A DNA stretch of 64,000 bases from Zelopaecilomyces penicillatus (taxonomy: Eukaryota; Ascomycota; Sordariomycetes; Hypocreales; Pseudodiploosporaceae). Both the position numbers and the translations under genes were made by a program. The notes under the pieces are model-generated. The model was not told where the DNA came from and did no database searches. It worked only from the letters and a program-made list of their open reading frames with translations. The DNA lies in contig VCCP01000006.1 of assembly GCA_005765155.1 (NCBI GenBank), positions 1,252,501 through 1,316,500 of the forward strand, read 5' to 3'. Below, in pieces: positions 21,090-32,098 of the stretch; within the stretch, counting starts at the first letter, position 1, and every line of letters starts with the position of its first letter.

Positions 21090-22109
21090 CTAATTATTCG
21101 GAATGGGCCCAGCCAGGGGCTGCACACCATTGATTAAAATCGACATGACAACATCATTATAATGATCATACACATGATAAACAGCAGCAGCAACCCCCGA
21201 ATTCATCGTATGGACAATCGCATACTGTATCATCTGCTTCGCCGCATCACCACCATCCCCCATGGCATTGAATAGCGAGTTCCAGCTCTCCAATCCAATC
21301 GAAAGCTGCAACTCAATAGCCATGGCACGCACCTCGGATCCCTCGTTCTGCCCAATCTCGGTTCCTAATATATCACTGCCGAGGTTGGTGAGCGCGCGGT
21401 CGACCATGTCGCCGACTCTGTCGCGGAAGTGTTGGCGGATGATGCGGTATGTTAGCTTTTCCTGAAACGCGAAGAAGGAGCCCTGCCAGAGCTCGTATGA
21501 TTTTGAGAGGTTTGTGGCGGTGACAAAGGCTTTCATGAACTTGGTGATTTTGGGAGATCGGGGCACGAGATCTCTGACGTGTGTTCTCTGAAGGTCAGAT
21601 GTGGAGGTAGAATCGTCTTTGGGAGTAACATCGCCATGCTCTTTGGCTTCATACACATCTTCTTGCTGCTTGGTGTCCACAGTGCTTGGAGGTTTGATGG
21701 CTTCGTGTTCTGGAATCTCCCTTACCACTCCATCAACTTCTCCTTCACTTCGCTTCGTGCGCAGTGAGAAATTGCCACCAACTTTCCCATTATCCCAGTA
21801 CCACCAGCCCTGGTCACAGCGTGCCAGGACCTGGCTGTATGAACCAGCTACAGCCGTGAAAGGAACCAAGCCGCCAGTCTTGGATGCCAATTGGGCTTTG
21901 CAATTGCCAACAGAGACTTCCCAGATCGAATTTGGCAATCCAACAAGATCAACTTTAGCCATACGATGTTGATGGGCAAGCATCTTGTTTACAGCAGAGA
22001 CGCAGTATTTGTTGACGCCATTTTTGCTCCAGCAGCCAGACTCGGTTTTGGCTTGAACTGTTTGAAGACTTGATAGTAAAACAGCCAATGTGGTGATTGA
22101 GAGGTGCAT
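21090..22109 (-). CDS. Secreted protein of unknown function
   Basis: Single-exon gene, 339 aa. Not recognised as a named family. Signal peptide is residues 1-20 (cut after QTVQA). Four cysteines occur in the first half of the mature protein (ESGCWSKNG, NKYCVSAV, VGNCKAQL, LARCDQGWWYWDNG), suggesting a small two-disulfide N-terminal domain. A dibasic site RTKRSE near residue 118 and an acidic, low-complexity linker follow, then a mostly helical C-terminal domain of about 150 residues with no cysteine and no membrane anchor. That layout suggests a cleavable two-part secreted protein. A TATAAAG box lies at 22213-22219 on the coding strand. Surface or effector role is inference. Confidence 0.75.
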   Translation of the reverse strand: MHLSITTLAVLLSSLQTVQAKTESGCWSKNGVNKYCVSAVNKMLAHQHRMAKVDLVGLPNSIWEVSVGNCKAQLASKTGGLVPFTAVAGSYSQVLARCDQGWWYWDNGKVGGNFSLRTKRSEGEVDGVVREIPEHEAIKPPSTVDTKQQEDVYEAKEHGDVTPKDDSTSTSDLQRTHVRDLVPRSPKITKFMKAFVTATNLSKSYELWQGSFFAFQEKLTYRIIRQHFRDRVGDMVDRALTNLGSDILGTEIGQNEGSEVRAMAIELQLSIGLESWNSLFNAMGDGGDAAKQMIQYAIVHTMNSGVAAAVYHVYDHYNDVVMSILINGVQPLAGPIPNN

Positions 22110-22212
22110 TTTGAGGCGGTGTTGACAATTGTTATTGCAATTGCTATTGCGCTTGTCGTGAGGATGGTTGTCGTGAGAGCATCTCTAGCCAACGGAGGGT
22201 TTATCTCACAGC

Positions 22213-22219
22213 CTTTATA
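22213..22219 (-). promoter_or_regulatory. TATA box candidate for the secreted protein at 21090-22109
   Basis: TATAAAG on the minus strand about 105 bp upstream of the ATG, a usual fungal spacing. Confidence 0.5.
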
Positions 22220-22892
22220 ATCCTTTTTTCCAACAGATATCAACAGTCAGGTCAGCAGCCGCCAAGTGGGATTTGCGAAAACTGTATCTTGTTGAATTTT
22301 TTTTTAAGTTCCAAGGCTGAGTGGGATGCCCAACCACCGGAATCTAGAACTTCAAATATTGCAGCTCGAAAACTCTCAATACATCCCAGGATGTGATCTG
22401 CATGCTACTATAGGGGGTGTTTTTTTTTCAGTAACTACTACTTCAATTAGCCAAAAGAAGACTCATTGAGTCCCTGGAGGCTAGAATATAGAAAATATAC
22501 TACAAACCGCATAGATGGCATATCGGCGCTGTTGTGGGTGATGAGGCGGGCGACACTGCGGGCGCTCTCTGTTGGGCGTCAAGAAATACTCCGTAGATTG
22601 AGAGATGTAAATGTCAAAAAGACTAATTATCTAACTGTGGTATGTAGGTACTTGCTTTAGAATGGTAAGATTATGTTGTTCATCCCATACTGTCAGCCAG
22701 CTACTGCAACTCAAGCGTCGGCGAAATACAACTTCATTATCATCATTGGCCCAACACCCACATGCCGCCGACAAGAGTCCATCAGAATAGGCAAATCCAA
22801 GTTTCTTCTTCTCCCCCAAAGACAAATGAAAGCAAAATAATTACAGAGTCATACATCATAGGGAGCAATAAGCAATCTCCAAATTTTTCAAC
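22220..22892. other. Intergenic region
   Basis: Upstream flank of the secreted protein gene and downstream flank of the NAD(P)-binding gene. T-rich runs at 22299-22307 and 22422-22430. No gene seen. Confidence 0.5.
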
Positions 22893-23684
22893 TCAAAGCC
22901 CCATGATTCTTCTCATCCCAACATTCCCTACAATCCACGACCCTCCGAGCTTCGACACCCCTTCCCCTTCTAGCTTCCCATCACTAACTTTCCCCATCGC
23001 CATCTGCGTCAAGAAATCTCCCAGCGTCGGCGTCGGCGAAACGTGCGAACTTACGGCGACGCGAACAACGGGCCCAAATAGCGATACGCCGACCTTTTTG
23101 AGCATTCCCTGTGCCGGCATGTACGGCCATAGCGATTGGTGCGCCGAGCTGTCCACAAACGCGGGCCGCACTGAATCCACCTGCATGCGGCCCGGATGCG
23201 CCACCATCAGGTCCGCGAGGAGGCTCTCCGTCTCGCCTTTGACGCGGCCGAACAGCGCTGTGAAGAGGCCTGGCGTTTGAGTGGCGCCTTCGCCGGAGAC
23301 GTGGATGAACCGGAAGGGCTTGGCCTCTGATGATGAAGACGACGATGATGAAGACGAAGATGGTAGGCTGGCAAAGGAAGTAGCCGCCGCCATGGTAAAG
23401 TCCTTTGTGATACGGATATACTCCTCCTTACCAACCTGCGTCTGGCTAATCCCCAGCGCCCAGACACACGCACTCGCACCCCGAAGCTGCTCGAGCACCT
23501 TGGAGTCGTATTTTTCAAAGTCCTTGTGGATAATGACGTTGATGCGCGGGTCATGCGCGTCCTCGGCCATCTTGACGGGCTTGCGGCTGAGGATGGAGAT
23601 TTTGGAAATGTCCTTGGCCTTGATCATGGCTTCGAGGACGGATGAGCCGACGAGGCCGGTGGCGCCTGTGAGGATAACGTGCAT
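22893..23684 (-). CDS. NAD(P)-binding Rossmann-fold protein (atypical short-chain/NmrA-like)
   Basis: Predicted NAD(P)-binding oxidoreductase or redox sensor, 263 aa from ATG 23684, no intron. It begins MHVILTGATGLVGSSVLEA with the GxTGxxG dinucleotide loop at residues 7-13, then ISILSRKPV, a VIIHKDFEKY strand, and CVWALGISQTQVGKEEY; FIHVSGEGATQ and SVRPAFVD follow. No Tyr-x3-Lys pair of classical SDRs is evident, so it may bind cofactor without classical SDR catalysis. A run of eleven Ser sits near residues 136-146. A CA dinucleotide repeat ends 3 nt before this ATG, and the frame is open through it to ATG 23834, which would add about 50 residues. Related to the gene at 60903-61700. Confidence 0.82.
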   Translation of the reverse strand: MHVILTGATGLVGSSVLEAMIKAKDISKISILSRKPVKMAEDAHDPRINVIIHKDFEKYDSKVLEQLRGASACVWALGISQTQVGKEEYIRITKDFTMAAATSFASLPSSSSSSSSSSSEAKPFRFIHVSGEGATQTPGLFTALFGRVKGETESLLADLMVAHPGRMQVDSVRPAFVDSSAHQSLWPYMPAQGMLKKVGVSLFGPVVRVAVSSHVSPTPTLGDFLTQMAMGKVSDGKLEGEGVSKLGGSWIVGNVGMRRIMGL

Positions 23685-23685
23685 C

Positions 23686-23686
<1 letters not shown>

Positions 23687-23725
<39 letters not shown>
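23687..23725 (+). repeat. TG/CA dinucleotide microsatellite at the start codon
   Basis: About 19 TG units, read as CA on the coding strand of the gene at 22893-23684, ending 3 nt before ATG 23684. Confidence 0.92.
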
Positions 23726-23729
<4 letters not shown>

Positions 23730-24709
23730 TTGTGAATTGCTTCTGTGAGAGTTGTAACTGGAAGCACTTATGGAGGAATGATGATGGTTTGCTTGTTGTG
23801 AGAGAAGATAAGATGTGGAAAACATAAAAAACATAAACACAGATATCCCCAGCTACTCTAATATAGATGGCCCAAACCTCTGTCTCACCCTCTTCCCAAA
23901 AAGTCAAAATCCAAACTCATGTGCCGGGAGCCGAGACCCAGCCTTTGCATGTGTCCCATCAGCATCAGCATCATCATCCATTGCCTCTGTCAATGCTGCA
24001 CAGCCGGCCCAGCCCCCGGAGATATTGGGTTAATGCCGCGACTGCCGGCCGGTTCCCATTCTATTGCGCCGGAGCTCCGTTGGCCGGATTTACTTTTACA
24101 CATTCCTATTATGGGGAACTGGGGGGGGGGGGGCGCCGTCACCCTCTGCTCTGCTTCGCACTGGATGCATGTAATGCGGAGCGGAACTCCGCCCAAAAGG
24201 ATGCCCCCTTTTCCGCATCAACAGCTACCACTTGCGGCACAATGAAAGACAACCAACCCCACACACACACTCGCTTCCGCTTATCTGATGGATGGGTCGT
24301 TTATTAGGCCTGAGGTTCCATACATTTGCATGAAATCTGATTAATGACGAGTAGTTCTGGGTCTGGGTCTTCCGGGCCTCGGTATTTTATATTGACTCTC
24401 TGCATGGCTATTTAAACATGCGAAATGCGAAACCTTCATTTCCGCTCTCTATATTAATCAGCACTGTGGTATCATAGGACTCGTTAAAAAAGAAATGAAA
24501 AAGGAATGAAATCCGACACCAGCTCTGTACAAGGTATCAGGGAATGTAACAAAACAGCTGCTGTCATGGATAGCAGTTTCTACACCTGGGGAACTGGCCC
24601 TGGACTTGTGACATGAAATTAAGGAAAAAAAGTGTAAGTTGGCAAAAGAGCACCCATATGTGAACAGGGCAGCATAAAAGATTCGCAAAATGCAAGACGT
24701 GACGGGCCT
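23726..24709. other. Intergenic region with a G13 tract
   Basis: 5' flank of the NAD(P)-binding gene and 3' flank of the GPI-protein gene. Holds a G13 tract (24121-24133) and a CA-rich patch at 24258-24270. Short ORFs are not convincing. Confidence 0.55.
24121..24133 (+). repeat. Poly-G tract (G13)
   Basis: Thirteen consecutive G, preceded by another GGGG a few bases upstream, in intergenic DNA. Confidence 0.9.
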
Positions 24710-25689
24710 CTACAGCAGCATTGCCGTTGCCACCATCACGAACCCTGCAGCACCAAAGACAAGGCCTACACTCGCCCTTTGATGTCCAGCGGCAGAAGCA
24801 CCGCCCTGATCTGTCCCACTCGCGGGCTTGATCGCCTTGACGCGGATGTTGCGAACCACGTTATCCTTGTCTGGGCTGTACTGGAGCGGCGAAAAGTTGC
24901 ATACTGACATGATAACATGCACACCTGCCGATTAGTTAGTTGGTTCTTTTTCATCATAACGAGCGGCAATGCGCCAACAAGGCTTGAAGTCATAAACGTA
25001 CTATTCTGTCGATCCGCCTGCTGAGCGATACAGCTGGAGCATAGAGCAGCAACCTGTGACACGTTGAAGCTGTTGTTCGAGCACACACAGTCCGCTTCAG
25101 CGCTACCCCTTGCCGCCCATCCATTGGTGTCCATGCCGTTGTTGCCGTCGCTCGGAATCTTCTGCGGCCTCGATGTCGTCGTCGCCTGTCCCGGGGGTCT
25201 TGTGACAGCTGGATTGGGGTTGGGAGGAGGCTGTTGCGGAGGAGGCGTGACTTTTGCGGGCTGCGTTGTCTGCACGACGGGTGTTGTTGGAGTCGGGTTT
25301 GGGGCCTTAGGGGTCGCAGATATGTCGATTAGTAAACTCGCAGGAAACGATGTAGGTGCTGCCACAATGATGGAAAACCTCTTCTCAAGTGGCTCCTCCT
25401 TTTGAATTTCCCTTTGGCTTGTCACCGCCCGCCACCGCCTGTTGTTATGATTGCCTCCCTCTATCTTCTGCCCGGCCGCCAGTTTGGATGCCCATAATTG
25501 TGTGTTTTGAACCGAACCAATCTCTCTTTTTGAAGCCTTTCGGGGGCTGCATATGTCACTCAGTTCAACTAGAGGGCCGCATATCGTGGCGCAGACAATC
25601 GGAACATCTTGGGGAGGCAGAGCCATGGCCACCACGATGGGCACCAGGCTGGATAAGATGGCTAGGCCAGTCGTAAAAGTAGCCTTCAT
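24710..25689 (-). CDS. GPI-anchored CAP22-like cell-surface protein
   Basis: Predicted secreted, GPI-anchored wall protein, 300 aa; exons 25689-25002 and 24924-24710 (GTACGT donor, CGGCAG acceptor). Signal peptide about 1-21 (MKATFTTG start). The middle is a Pro/Thr-rich, likely O-glycosylated stalk (runs such as TPKAPNPTPTTP and PPPQQPPPNPNP). A small Cys domain follows: CVCSNNSFNVSQVAALCSSCIAQQ, then across the intron VHVIMSVCNFS, the pattern of fungal CAP22-type surface proteins linked to appressoria in Colletotrichum. The C-terminus has a small-residue omega region (GGASAAG) and a hydrophobic tail FGAAGFVMVATAMLL with no basic end, typical of GPI addition. The family link is by pattern; role is unproven. 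Confidence 0.78.
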
Positions 25690-27799
25690 GATAAGGCCAA
25701 GTCGCCAATAGAACAGACAAAAAAACAAGCGAACAAACACGCTGTTGCTGTTTTACCACCGTTCACCAACCTCGAAACCAGGCTGCCCAGCCCACCACCA
25801 CAACTTCAACACCAAAAATGGGACAGTGGAAGGCGGGAGAAGGGGAACCTTTGCTCAAATAGGTTGATTCGGTACCGAGTTGACGGAAAGGTGATGCGAT
25901 AAACCGCAGCCGAGTCAATGCTACAGTGCTGAGCGTGAGGTTTGACTTGGTGGATATAGAGGAATGAATGCAATTAAGCACCCGCACTTCAGGGAAAGGT
26001 ATATGAGAGCAAGACAAAACACATGTGTAAAATGGGAAATGCAGAGGCGTTTGAGGTGAAAGAGAAACAAGTTCTTGGAGAAAAACGCAAGAGAGAGGGT
26101 GGGTTTCTAGGCAGAATGGGTCCCTTATTGCATTGTCTGTTTAGAGCCTTGGAAGTTGGGGTAACATCAACCAAGGACGGCAACATCGGTTCTTGGGTGA
26201 GGATGAAACATGCACAGGAGAAAGCAGGACACGGAGCCCCCCCATCCCCGCCACCCATATGATACAAATAGTCTACGAATTAAACAAAGTGTGAAAATGG
26301 AAATGAAGAAAATAAAACAGGAACACGATTGAAAAGAGAAGGAGGAAAAGGCATGTCTTTTCATGTCCTTATTCGGTTCGTGAGCGGGAACTTTTGAAGC
26401 ATCGCCTAAATCCCAGCGTATTCGACACGTCAAAACTTCTCTGGCGGGGGGCTGTGTCGATTCGGAAGAAAAAAGAAGAGCGACCCGTCAGTCACGCTAA
26501 GAGCCGTGGGAGGCTTTTGCACTTTGTTGTTAAGTTGTTAATACCCAATACCCAAGCCAGCCAGCCATCAGCCACCCGAAAAAACAAAAGAACGAGGCAA
26601 AATGGAAATCTTTCGTCGTAGGTTGGACCACAAACACGGTTTTCTGTGGAACCCCCCCTTCTCCTCCTTGTTTAGCCTGAGACTCGCCTCCTGTGGCTCT
26701 GAAACGTCAGAGTTGGGAGCACCTGGTTAATGGGGTTTTGACGGAAAGGGCCGTGCGAATCAGAGCGCTGGGGTGTTGTGGTGGGTGCAACAGCGAAACA
26801 CACTTGGAAGACGCAACGCGCGTTGTTTTCTTAGTGAGATGGATGTTCTCGTTTCAATGGGAGAAGAAGAAATAAAGAAAGATGAAAAGAAGCTAAGAAA
26901 GAAGAAAGACGAAGCAGCAACGATGATGAAGTGGCGAAACAGCAGTTAGATGGTGGTTTAGTTTGGGTGCGATGTTGATCGAACGTCGGGCTATTCTTGT
27001 AGACATTCAGGGCGCCCGAGCGTTTCTCGAGCCTCTATAGCGGGCTGCTGTTTCTCGTACTGTCGATCATGAGCGCCGCTGTGCATGAACGCCTTTTTTT
27101 TTTTTTAGCAGCAAGGGCACAGCTTGGAGAAAGCTTGACTATTTGACCATGGTTCCAAATTGAGAGTCTGTCTGCTGCTGTGACTTGCTCCAGTTCCAGC
27201 TCTTAAGCAGGTGCAACGTCATCACGTGCACTGAGTCGATTGTGCCTTAAGTAATCAATCCGCTAGACTCAACTCAGCTTGATGCTGCGAGCCCTCCCCC
27301 AGCTGGTTTAATCGTTCGTTCACTGGCCGATCGCCCTTTTCCCTTCTGGGCTTTATGCAGCGAAGCAGCAAGTTTATATTCAGCTTCCGGCAACACGGCA
27401 TCTCTTAAGCCAGCGGTTGGAGGGCAGAGAATTGATATTGCAAGCACATAATAAGCTCGGCGTCATTGTTGGATCGGACGGCAAAGCTAGATAGTTAGGC
27501 TCCCTCACTGCCACTTCATCACCGAAGCTTTTTATCGACATCGTATGGTATGGGCTTTGCACCGTATGTCAGCCGTGTTATCCGCCGCGGTCATCGATGA
27601 GGCCGATAATGCATCTCTGTGTAGATATAATATATAGGAGGCTTACTTGGCCATATATTCCTTTGAATCTTCAATAATTATCCTAATTCCGTCACTTTGC
27701 TCTCTTGATATTCACTTCGGTTCTATAAACCCCAGACTTGCCCGACTATACCAGACTCGACCTTCACCCCCCCAATAGCAAATCATCTGCAACGCGACC
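25690..27799. other. Intergenic region between divergent GPI-protein and DUF7702-type genes
   Basis: 2.1 kb of promoter DNA for two divergent genes. Purine-rich AGAAGAAAGA tracts at about 26862-26920, a T12 run near 27098-27109, and a TATA-rich stretch TATAATATATAG at 27625-27636, about 165 bp before the plus-strand ATG. No ORF with protein character. Confidence 0.55.
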
Positions 27800-28937
27800 A
27801 TGAACCCACACACAGCCTTGGGCATCGCCCAAATCATCTTTTACATCCCCGTCGTCCCCCTCGTCATCTGGCTCATGATTCGGAATGGCAAAATCCGACC
27901 TCGTATGGCCTGGTGGCCTTTGATTCCGTTTAGTCTCAGTACGTTTCAACCACACCCTGTGACCAACCTACCCACTATGTCCAGATCTCAGTATATGTGA
28001 CCACGATAATCGGTAAATGATGGAAATTGCAAAAAAACAGTTGAACTAAAGATTACCATTGGCAGTGCGTCTTGCTGGCGGCCCCGTCATCATCGCCCTC
28101 GAAAACCATCCCAACAACATTGGCCTCTACGTCGCCGCCATCATCCTCCTCAACGTCGGCGTCATCCCCCTCATCGTTGCAACTCTAGGCCTCATGCGCA
28201 TCATGTAAGTCATTCTCTCTTCTCTCCTCAACAAAACCTACCTACCAAGCAACCCTCAAGATATGAACATCTAGCTTATCAACTGTATGTTAATTCAAAA
28301 AGTTTGATGGACAACTATCAAAACAACCCCCGCGCCGATAGAATCGCAGGTCTACTCCGTTTTGGCTTCATCATCGCCGTCGGACTCCTCGCAGCAGGCG
28401 GCGGCGTAAGCTCCATAGGGACAAAATCAGCCATGAACTTAAGCCGTGCACTCACTTTGGGTGGGTATGTGCTCTTTGCTGCTGTCTTGGCGGTTCTCAT
28501 TGCCATGGAGCTGTTCTTTTGGAAGAAACGATGGACGCTGCTGCCAAGTAGTCAGGAGGTAAATCCATCACATCCTCCCGAAATCCTGCTCTTACCATAA
28601 CAATGAACCACTTATGATAATTCCCAACTGCTAATTCTCGAAACCTTCCCCTTAGGTCCTCCGGGGAGCTCTCCTGGCAAGCCCGTTTCTCATCCTCCGC
28701 ACCGTCTACGGCATTCTCGAAGTCGCTCTAGAAAACAGCCGCACCTCCATATGGAACCCCGTGTCTGGCAAAACAGTGGCGTTTGCCTTGATGGCCCTGC
28801 TGCCTGAGTACATTGTGCTTGGAATATATCTGTACACGGGCTTCAACATTCGCCCGCGCCGGGAGCTTGTGCAACAGAAAGATGGACAGGTTCCAGATGA
28901 GTTGGTAAGGGCCCCGGGTTCTCCAGCAGCACCATAA
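27800..28937 (+). CDS. Multi-pass membrane protein, DUF7702-type
   Basis: Integral membrane protein of unknown function, 285 aa from four exons: 27800-27938, 28066-28204, 28261-28558 and 28656-28937. Joining gives about seven hydrophobic segments: ALGIAQIIFYIPVVPLVIWL, GGPVIIALE followed by IGLYVAAIILLNVGVIPLIV, FGFIIAVGLLAAGGG, ALTLGGYVLFAAVLAVLIAM, ALLASPFLILRTVYGILEV and VAFALMALLPEYIVLGIYL. The conserved-looking LRTVYGILE stretch and final PEYIV...YLYTG helix match fungal DUF7702/RTA1-like seven-TM proteins. The exon 3 acceptor is placed at CTCAAG (28260), because the nearer CATCTAG would break the frame. The C-tail after residue 260 is polar and likely cytosolic. Confidence 0.75.
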
Positions 28938-29441
28938 GTAAATCTTTCGCAGTATGTGCCATCTAGAGCACTTCTTTTTGTTAATAAATGATATTTATTT
29001 TCATATTCATTGTCTAATTCCAAAACCTGAGCAGCAACGGAAGTTCAGTGTCTAAATGACCCGCGTTAACAATCAAGTATCCGGGATGCTGAATTCCCCA
29101 GCCTCTATGCTGCCCAACTTGATACCAGCAACAAGGCGACTAGGGTATAATGCGAGCCGCTGAGGGATCTATGTGTGTAGTTCCCGACCATAACCTCCTT
29201 TTATCTTAAACCCCAAGCCGCTAATCGCTAGTTAAATAATGCAATCCATCCCCCCAAAGCCTCTTTTATCTCATGGGCGGCCATTCAAGCTCGTTTCCAT
29301 GCCTATTAAAATAGTACGTAATGTATCTTGAGCCAATGCATTGTTTTTTTGCAACGACGTCATAGAAATATTCAAAGCAAGGCCAGACAGAACAGTCATT
29401 TGCTCAGGATTAAAGAGCCCATGCGATATCCCACAGACGCT
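28938..29441. other. Convergent 3' intergenic region
   Basis: 504 bases between two convergent stops. AATAAATGATATTTATTTTCATATTC at 28982-29007 is a good polyadenylation context for the plus-strand gene. No gene seen. Confidence 0.6.
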
Positions 29442-31606
29442 TTAAAATCGGTGTTGGCGACCAACGCTCTCCACCCTGACACCCAACTTGGTCATCTCCC
29501 TCGAGTCAATCACGCCACGGCCGTCAAATACCCATCTGGGCTTGGCCATGGTGTCTGCAATGCGTACCCAGTCAAGACGCTCACGAGGCTTGTACTCTTC
29601 AGCGCTGCCCATGCCAGTGGCGAAGCCCGTCTCCTTGCTTTCTCTTGTCTGAATGCAGTCGGGGCACTCATCGGAACATGATGGCTCCGTGTTGAACCGG
29701 TCAAGTGGGTCGTCGGAAGTCTCGTCAACCCGCTGAACCAAATGCTTGTGTAATGCGAGGAGCTCATTTTCTGTAGGAGTTGATGACTTGAACGGTCTGG
29801 GGTCAGACTTGGGATTAGGTTTGCGACCAAGCATCTTGGGAATTGTCTGGTCAACGGAAACGGGAGCTGGAGGTGGAATCGGCTGGTTTCGGAATTCGTC
29901 AAACTCGGTAGCAATGACAACCGCTGTGCTGCCATTGCAGGCATCGTAGGCGTTGCCGTAGACTGAAATGTTGTTTCCTGCTGCAATTGGTCCCAAAAGG
30001 GTCTTGATCTCGGTCTTGATGACCAATGGGTTACAGCAAGGGTCGAAAACGGCGATTTCGCGGGGTCGCTCCTCGAGGAGAGTCTTGACCATTTCGAGGG
30101 CGGGCGCCTCACGCGTATCTGACGTATTCTTCTTGAACGCATATCCGAGAATGGTGACTTTCTTGCCGACTAGCGTGTTGTTGAGACATTTGATAACACG
30201 ATTGGTGAAACGATCACGGGCATACTCGTTCATCTTGACAACCTGGCGCCAGTACTCTCCAACTTCAGGTAGCCCCATAGTATCGGCTAGGTAAACGAGA
30301 TTCAAAACATCCTTCTTGAAGCAGCTACCACCAAAGCCAATACCAGCCATGAGGAACTTGTTGCCAATTCGAGGGTCAACACCAACAGCACGGGCAACCT
30401 CGTCCACATCAGCTCCGGTCTGTTCGCAGAGGGCTGAAATGGAATTGATGCTTGAAATACGCTGGGCTAACATGGAGTTGGCGACGAGCTTGGCCAGCTC
30501 GGAGGACCAAACGTTCGTGGTCAGGATGCGATCACGAGGGACCCAGGCAGCATAAACATCGACCAGAGCCTCGGCAGCTCGCTTACCAGACGCCGTTGGT
30601 GCAGAACCGATGAGAATTCGGTCTGGATAAAGCAGATCGTTAACTGCTGTTCCAGCCGCCAAGAACTCGGGGTTGGATAGAATCTCGAAGTGAACGCCGG
30701 GGCGATGCATGGAGAGCTATATTGAGACGGGATGTTAGTGATGACCAGTTTACCGCCAGCTTCGGTCTGGGCGGATATTCAACTCACGGTGTCTGCAACT
30801 AGCTGTGCTGTCCGGCAAGGAACGGTACTCTTCTCGACGATAATTGCACCCTCTCGAGCGTACTGTGCCACAACACCAGTGACAGCCTCAAAGGCAGTCA
30901 TGTCGGTTGCGCTGCCGGCACCAACACCACGCTCCTTGGTGGGGGTATTAACGGCAACGAGCACAATGTCGGCCTCGCGAATGCTACCAGCGACATCGGT
31001 GGTGAAGAACAGGTTGCTCTGCCGGCGGGCGATTCTAGTCTCTCCCTCTTCGACGACTGAGGCCTCGCTGCCCGAGGTAGGCTCGTTTGAAAATGTGGTC
31101 TCGCGGCCACCATCGCGGGCAATGCGGACAATATCGTGCAAGCCGGGCTCGTAGATGGGCGGATGCTGGGAGTTCCAACGACGAATTCGCGTCTCGTCCC
31201 GGTCTACAACGGTGACCTTGATGTGTGGGTTCTGGAAAGCGACGACAGCAGCGGTTGGGCCACCTTGGTAGAGATGCAGGTTAGTGGGTTGTGCATGCAG
31301 CGCAAGCAGCCATTGAAGATGCGGTCAGGCTGTGTGACGTGGCGTGTGCCTGTCAAGGGAGGAAGCAAGGACGGGGAAAGGACAGGAGCCATTGAAGCCA
31401 TTGACTACTCCTTTTTTTTTTGGTGGTATTGAACAGATTCCACGTCACCGGGGATTGTGAACTCGGGGGGTTGACAACGTACCGACATAGCCAGCGCCGA
31501 CACAACAGATGTTGCGCACCTTGAGCGCACCATTAGTTTGCTCAGCAGAGCCGTTGAGACTCAGCTTCTTGACCGAGTCAACGACAACGTCCGGTATGGC
31601 GGCCAT
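29442..31606 (-). CDS. UDP-glucose 6-dehydrogenase with fungal insertion
   Basis: Oxidises UDP-glucose twice with NAD+ to UDP-glucuronate, precursor for glucuronate- and xylose-containing glycans. Exons 31606-31483, 31263-30788 and 30716-29442 give 624 aa. The NAD loop GAGYVGG spans intron 1 (residues 38-44). Also seen: VVDRDETRI, VAVNTPT, VEKSTVP, NPEFLAAGTAV, and catalytic Cys332 in GFGGSCFKKD. FEIL and GYAFKKNTSDTRE mark the central and C-terminal domains. Residues about 478-580 form a low-complexity, Pro/Ser/acid-rich insertion (including PPPAPVSVDQ and CSDECPDC) between the last Rossmann strand and the terminal KPRWVFDGRGV motif. Most bacterial and animal enzymes are 100-150 residues shorter. 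Divergent to nothing close; the leader has a CAG repeat. Confidence 0.95.
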
Positions 31607-31730
31607 GATGTGGTGTGATGGAGGGGTCGTGATGGGAGGAGGGGGGTGTCCAAGCGCAGCGCAAATGGACAGACAGCTGTTGTAGACGAGGCGCGAGTAT
31701 ATATCTGTTGTATAACGATGCTCCCGGCAA

Positions 31731-31751
31731 CAGCAGCAGCAGCAGCAGCAG
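31731..31751 (+). repeat. CAG trinucleotide repeat in the UGDH 5' flank
   Basis: Seven CAG units (CTG on the coding strand), about 125 bp upstream of the UGDH ATG. Confidence 0.85.
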
Positions 31752-32068
31752 TATGATCAATGTTGTCACACGTGAAAGAGGTCCTCACAGGAGCAAGTAT
31801 GAAGACAACAAAGATATTAAAAAAAGAGCGTGATGATATTGCCAAAAAGGGGGGCAGGCAACCAAGCAATCGTGAGGGACCGGGTCTTGGCTAGGAACGG
31901 AAGAACGGCGCAGGACAGCATCAGCCAAGACCGGCAGCGTGGGAGAAATTAAAGCGGTGAGGTTACTGCCAAGGCTGGGCTGCTAAAACAACTAGAAGCA
32001 TGCGCTGGGATGGGATTCTCATCATCCAAAGACGCCCTGTAAGACCTGATTGCTGGGATTCGGGTCAC

Positions 32069-32098
32069 TGTGGTCCCTGTGGTCCCTGTGGTCCCTGT
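32069..32098 (+). repeat. Three tandem 9-bp units (TGTGGTCCC)
   Basis: Perfect threefold repeat of TGTGGTCCC plus a partial TGT. Intergenic; function unknown. Confidence 0.85.
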
